A stretch of DNA of 64,000 nucleotides. It comes from Dendrobium chrysotoxum (Eukaryota; Streptophyta; Magnoliopsida; Asparagales; Orchidaceae). Both the position numbers and the translations under genes were made by a program. The notes beneath the pieces were generated by a model. The model ran no database searches. It was not told the DNA's origin and saw only the letters and a program-made list of their open reading frames with translations. The DNA lies in assembly GCA_019925795.1 (NCBI GenBank), contig CM034312.1:24021914-24085913 (forward strand), read 5' to 3'. Shown piece by piece: positions 60,126 through 64,000 of this stretch (its first letter is position 1; every line of letters starts with the position of its first letter).

Positions 60126-60175
60126 CCAATATGTGTAATATAACTTTGTTCTATTACACATATTGGGGGTCCATT
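60126..60175 (+). other. Perfect hairpin merging into the polypurine tract
   Basis: CCAATATGTGTAATA (60126-60140) and TATTACACATATTGG (60152-60166) are perfect 15-base inverted repeats with an 11-base loop. The right arm runs into GGGGG, the purine tract before the 3' LTR at 60176. Confidence 0.9.
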
Positions 60176-63100
60176 TGTTGACCTCATTTTTGTATGAGGT
60201 CATTAGGACCCAGTCCAGATTCAAGATCAATCCTGACCCCAGATTAACACAACTTAAGACTAATCTAGACTCTAGGATCTCCTTAGATTTCAATCCCTAG
60301 GATCTGCTCTAGACCCTAGGATCTCTTCAAATTAATCTTGACCCTATGATCAAGCTGATCTTAGATCAATACATAATTTAAATATCAATCCAGATTCAAA
60401 TTGATTTAATCCCAGATTAATTTTAAAACTCAACTCAATCAAACTTCAGACTAACCTAGACTCTAGGATCCTCCTAAACTTCAGACCCTAGGATCTATTC
60501 TAGACCCTAGGATTTTGCCAGACTCTAGATTATATGATCTTCTTAGATCCTAGGATCTATTCTAGACCCTAGGATTCCTCTAGATCCTTCTAGACCTTAG
60601 GATCCTCCTAGAACCTAGATCCTAGGATTCTTCTAGATCCGAAGACTATTCTAGACCCTAGATCTAAGACTCATAGATACTGAGATCTTCCTAGACTTCA
60701 GTCCATAGGATCTACTCTAGACCCTAAGACTCCTTCAAATTCATTTAGAGCCTAGGATCATTCTAGATCCCAAATCTTAGGATTCCTAGATCCTAGGATT
60801 CTTCTAGATTCTAGGATTCTCCCAGATCCCAAGCCCTAAGATGTTTCCTAGAATCCAGACTTTAGGATCTACTCTAGATCCTTAGATCTTCCTAGATCCC
60901 AAACCTTAGGGTTTCTTAGACTCTAGAATCCTCCTAGATCTTAAACCTTAAGATTCTTCCAAATTCTAGGCTCTAGGATCCAACATAAATCTTAGATCAA
61001 TCCAGACCTTCTGTTAATTCAAACCTCAATCAAACCCAGACTTTAAACATACTCAAACTTCAAACTTGCCTACACTTCTAATTCAATCTCTAGTTCAATC
61101 CAAACTTGAATACTTGATCTAATCTTTAAATCAAACTTCAATCCTATCCTATTACTCATGATCAGTCAAAATGATCATAAGTGATATGGATGATTCAAAT
61201 TCAACCACACAAATTCAAAATCCAGTTCAAAACCAGAAATCAAGGCCCAAACCTAAGGCTAAAGGTCTAAGTCCTAAAAGCCTTTTCCAGTGAATCTTTA
61301 AACATTTTAAAACCTAGTCAAATGACCTCTGATTCAAGGTCTATCAGTTCCACAATGATATGACATGTCTCTAGAGGCAACCCTCCAAATTTGAGCTCAT
61401 TCTGAGCTCTCTAACCCCAGAAACTGAATTGAAATTCAAAAGCTGTAAAACCTTCAAATATTTACAACTATGCCACTGGACCTGCCACCTAGTGAATTTT
61501 GATCCTGGAGCTTTCTCCAAAGCTTCAAATCACTTCCAGACCCTTGATTATGACACATTGAGCAATAACCTGCATTTTTTTGGATTCAATTTGACCCCCA
61601 GTTGAGGGTTCAAATGCACTTTTCAAATCATATGATCTCCAAATTGCTTGGAACCACTTCCAACAATTTTCAAACATTAAACCAAATCCATTGAACCCAA
61701 AACTAGCCCCTGGGTCAATCTGGTTGACCAAGTCAATCAGGTTGACCAAATAGGCACTTTAGGGTCAAAATAGGTTATTTTGACCAAATGACCTCCTCAA
61801 ACCTTGGGACCACTTCCATTGGTCTCCAAATGTCATTTCAAATCCGTTGAGCTCATTTCTAGACCCTGGACCCACCTGGTTGACCAAGTCAACCAGGGTT
61901 AACCTAAAAGGCCAATTAAGGGCCCAAATAGGTCATTTTGACCAAATGATCTCCCCAGACTTTGAGACCACCACCAGTAGACTCAGAATGTCAATCTGAA
62001 CTGGTTGGGCCCAACCCCTGACCCTGGGTCAACTTGGTTGACCAAGTCAACCTAGTTGTCCCATTAAGCCCTTTAAGACTTAAATAGGTCATTTGATCTA
62101 GATGGCCATTCCAGACCATGAAACCACTTCCATCAGACCTCATTCATCATTTCAAACCTGTTGAACTCAATCCCTGTCCATAGGTCAACCTGGTTGACCA
62201 GTTCAAGCCCTTAAGCTGTTCCACTTTGAATCAAACCTTATATGCATCCAAATCTCTCAAACTTACCTCAAATTATGATTCAAATATTTTCAAATCCTTT
62301 TAAAATCAAATCACTTTGAGTTTGACCAAGTCAACACATTAGACTTGATCAATCTCTCCTACCTTAGGTCAAATCAAGTTATAACATCAAATCTCATTCA
62401 AACAAATCTTTTAAACCCTCAATCTTATCCCAATCTATGATTTAAACACATTTAAGCATATCATGAGTCAAATCATGGTTGATTGGACCAAGTCAACCCA
62501 TAAGGACTTGGTCAAATCTCCTCAAATTCCCTCATTCCCATTCAAATCCCAATTCTTAAGCCTCCATCCCCTTTGAATCAACCCAACCAGCTCTTAAGGT
62601 TTCCTCCATGCCACCTCATCAGTCAACAAATGGCTTATTTGGCTCTAAATAATTAAATCTCAATGTTTAAGCTAATGCCATCCACTCTTGGGTACTCCAG
62701 CAGCTCTAAACATTTTCTGGAAGGTTCTTAAGCTGAGATCAAGCCTTAGATTAGAGCTTAAGCAGCCCAAGTGGTCCCAAGTCGGTTAGCCAAGGACAAT
62801 ACCTTTCCACATGGATTGTACCCGCTTGTCCTTTTATTCCATGCTGCTAACCAACCTCAGGGATAGGTGGCATCATCTAGGAGCTCCCCAAGTCGATCTG
62901 AGCCATTCCTTTGGCTTGGAGAGGTCTGAATAGGGCAAAGCTTCATTGAGAGTCTCATTCTTGAACTTTACAATCTCTCTCTACTTCAGCCTCCTCAAGC
63001 CTCAATACAAGTTGCTCTGAGCTTCCCAGACATAAAAAAACCTTTCCCTACCAAAATCCGGCGGTTGGAGGCCGCCGGCGACGAACTTTCGACCAAACCG

Positions 63101-64000
63101 AAGGTTAGCTCCGTCCAGCTCAAATACCTCTCCATCCAAGCGATTTCAAGCCTCGACTTCAACTGGACAAATATTCGTGGACAAACAACAAGTTCAGAGA
63201 TATCTTGAACGGTCCAAACCGTCCACTATCGAGGTGAAAATCCTAAACCCTAGCTCAGGACACTTAGGGTAATTTAACTTTTCGAAAAGCTCATTTTAAT
63301 CCGCATTTTTAATCCCACATCAATTCTTTTCATACCTTGATGCTCTGTTTAAAATTTTATTCAATTTCATCAAATATTTTGGTAGAAATCTTCAAAAAGC
63401 GAGTTCAATAACATTTATGTTAGTCTGCATTAAGTATGTGAGATCTCCGCCATTGATCTTCTGATCAACGGTTGAGATCTCGTTGTTCTGCCGTTGATCA
63501 TCACAGCGCGGCTCGCGTAATCGTTTGTGCTGTCATACAACGGCATCATGACCGTCCATTACGAACTGCGGGAGATCAGACGGCCATCCCAGCACGCTAA
63601 CTCGAATTAGTGAAAAGCGCATGGGCCCGTCCTTCTAATCATTGGGTAATGATTGCGCGGCCAATCATTGCCAATGATTGGCCCGCCTCCGCGCGGTCTG
63701 GATCTGCCTATCAAATGACGCCACGTGCCCCTCTCGCCGCCAGTTCGGGTTATATTAACTAAAATTTAATTTTAAATAATTTTAAAACCAGAAAACTTCA
63801 AAAAAATGTTAAAAATTCATTTTAAATCCAAAAAATCAATGTAATATATCAAATTGTTTGGAATTTCAAAACCTTTATTTTAAAATTAAAATTACTTTAA
63901 AATATTTTCATGTATTTTAAGTAATTTAAAATATTAATTATTTGATTTATTTTAATTATTAATTAATTAAAATAAATTAAAATATTTTCAAAATTTTAGG
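60176..64000 (+). repeat. 3' LTR of the giant element, cut by the window end
   Basis: Collinear with 44847 to about 48,730. Small differences include loss of about 30 bp around 62621 (GACTGGTTGACTAGTC region of the 5' LTR) and loss of a segment near 61606. Its GC-rich island has lost part of the long hairpin seen in the 5' LTR. Confidence 0.92.

Larger units (their letters stand above)
44847..64000 (+). mobile_element. Giant Ogre/Tat-like LTR element, mostly non-coding, runs off the window
   Basis: The 5' LTR (44847-52867) and the start of the 3' LTR (60176 onward) begin with the same TGTTGACCTC. They align over at least 3.8 kb with only a few differences per 100 bases, apart from short indels. 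The interior is about 7.3 kb: a tRNA-Arg-type primer site, a repeat-bearing leader, a broken ORF1-like frame, a possible scrap of the pol C terminus, and two tandem-repeat arrays before the polypurine tract. Most of gag-pol is absent. If the 3' LTR is as long as the 5' one, the element is about 23 kb. Confidence 0.85.

Overview
The window looks like nuclear DNA from a flowering plant, probably a eudicot. It is AT-rich and dominated by plant transposable elements: CACTA, Athila-like, chromovirus, an Ogre/Tat-like giant element, a Cassandra TRIM and short LINE tails. I find one host gene, on the + strand. No rRNA, tRNA, CRISPR or prokaryotic features are visible, apart from 5S-rRNA-derived segments inside the Cassandra LTRs. 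Every call comes from reading the sequence and from family knowledge. No search was run.

Layout. 1-4578 is the right part of a decayed CACTA (En/Spm) DNA transposon: TNP2-like transposase, TNP1-like second gene, a GC-rich subterminal repeat block and the terminal CACTA inverted repeat. About 5160-8568 is a minus-strand Athila-like Ty3/gypsy ruin with its primer binding site at 8538-8557, followed by LTR-like and unassigned repeat DNA to about 13.4 kb. A 5'-truncated LINE tail with target-site duplications lies at 13411-14022, next to a long (AT)n tract.

The host gene spans 15466-43736 in five exons (15466-15864, 19342-19456, 19554-19635, 43072-43123, 43674-43736). Together they encode about 236 residues: a plastid-transit-like N terminus followed by an NTF2/SnoaL-like domain. 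All splice phases join cleanly. Intron 3 is 23,436 bp long and is packed with mobile DNA. In order it holds a hAT-like element, a LINE tail, a small deleted LTR element with a perfect 5-bp duplication, a LINE tail next to a chromovirus, a gag-only LTR element in tandem three-LTR form, a minus-strand relative of it that still carries gag-protease-RT, and a Cassandra TRIM.

Downstream of the gene are three copies of a foldback MITE (one in intron 4) and another LINE tail. From 44847 to the end lies one giant Ogre/Tat-like LTR element. Its 5' LTR is about 8.0 kb, it has a tRNA-Arg-type primer site, a leader with degenerate repeats, a broken ORF1-like reading frame, almost no pol, two tandem-repeat arrays before the 3' LTR, and a 3' LTR that runs off the window. 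It is most likely non-autonomous.

The most novel-looking signals are structural: a stem-loop shared with compensatory changes among related LTR families, three UNCG-type hairpins at about 100-bp spacing near the end of the giant LTR, a 15-bp perfect hairpin abutting the polypurine tract, and heat-shock-element-like motifs plus a 27-G run next to the TATA box of the chromovirus LTR.
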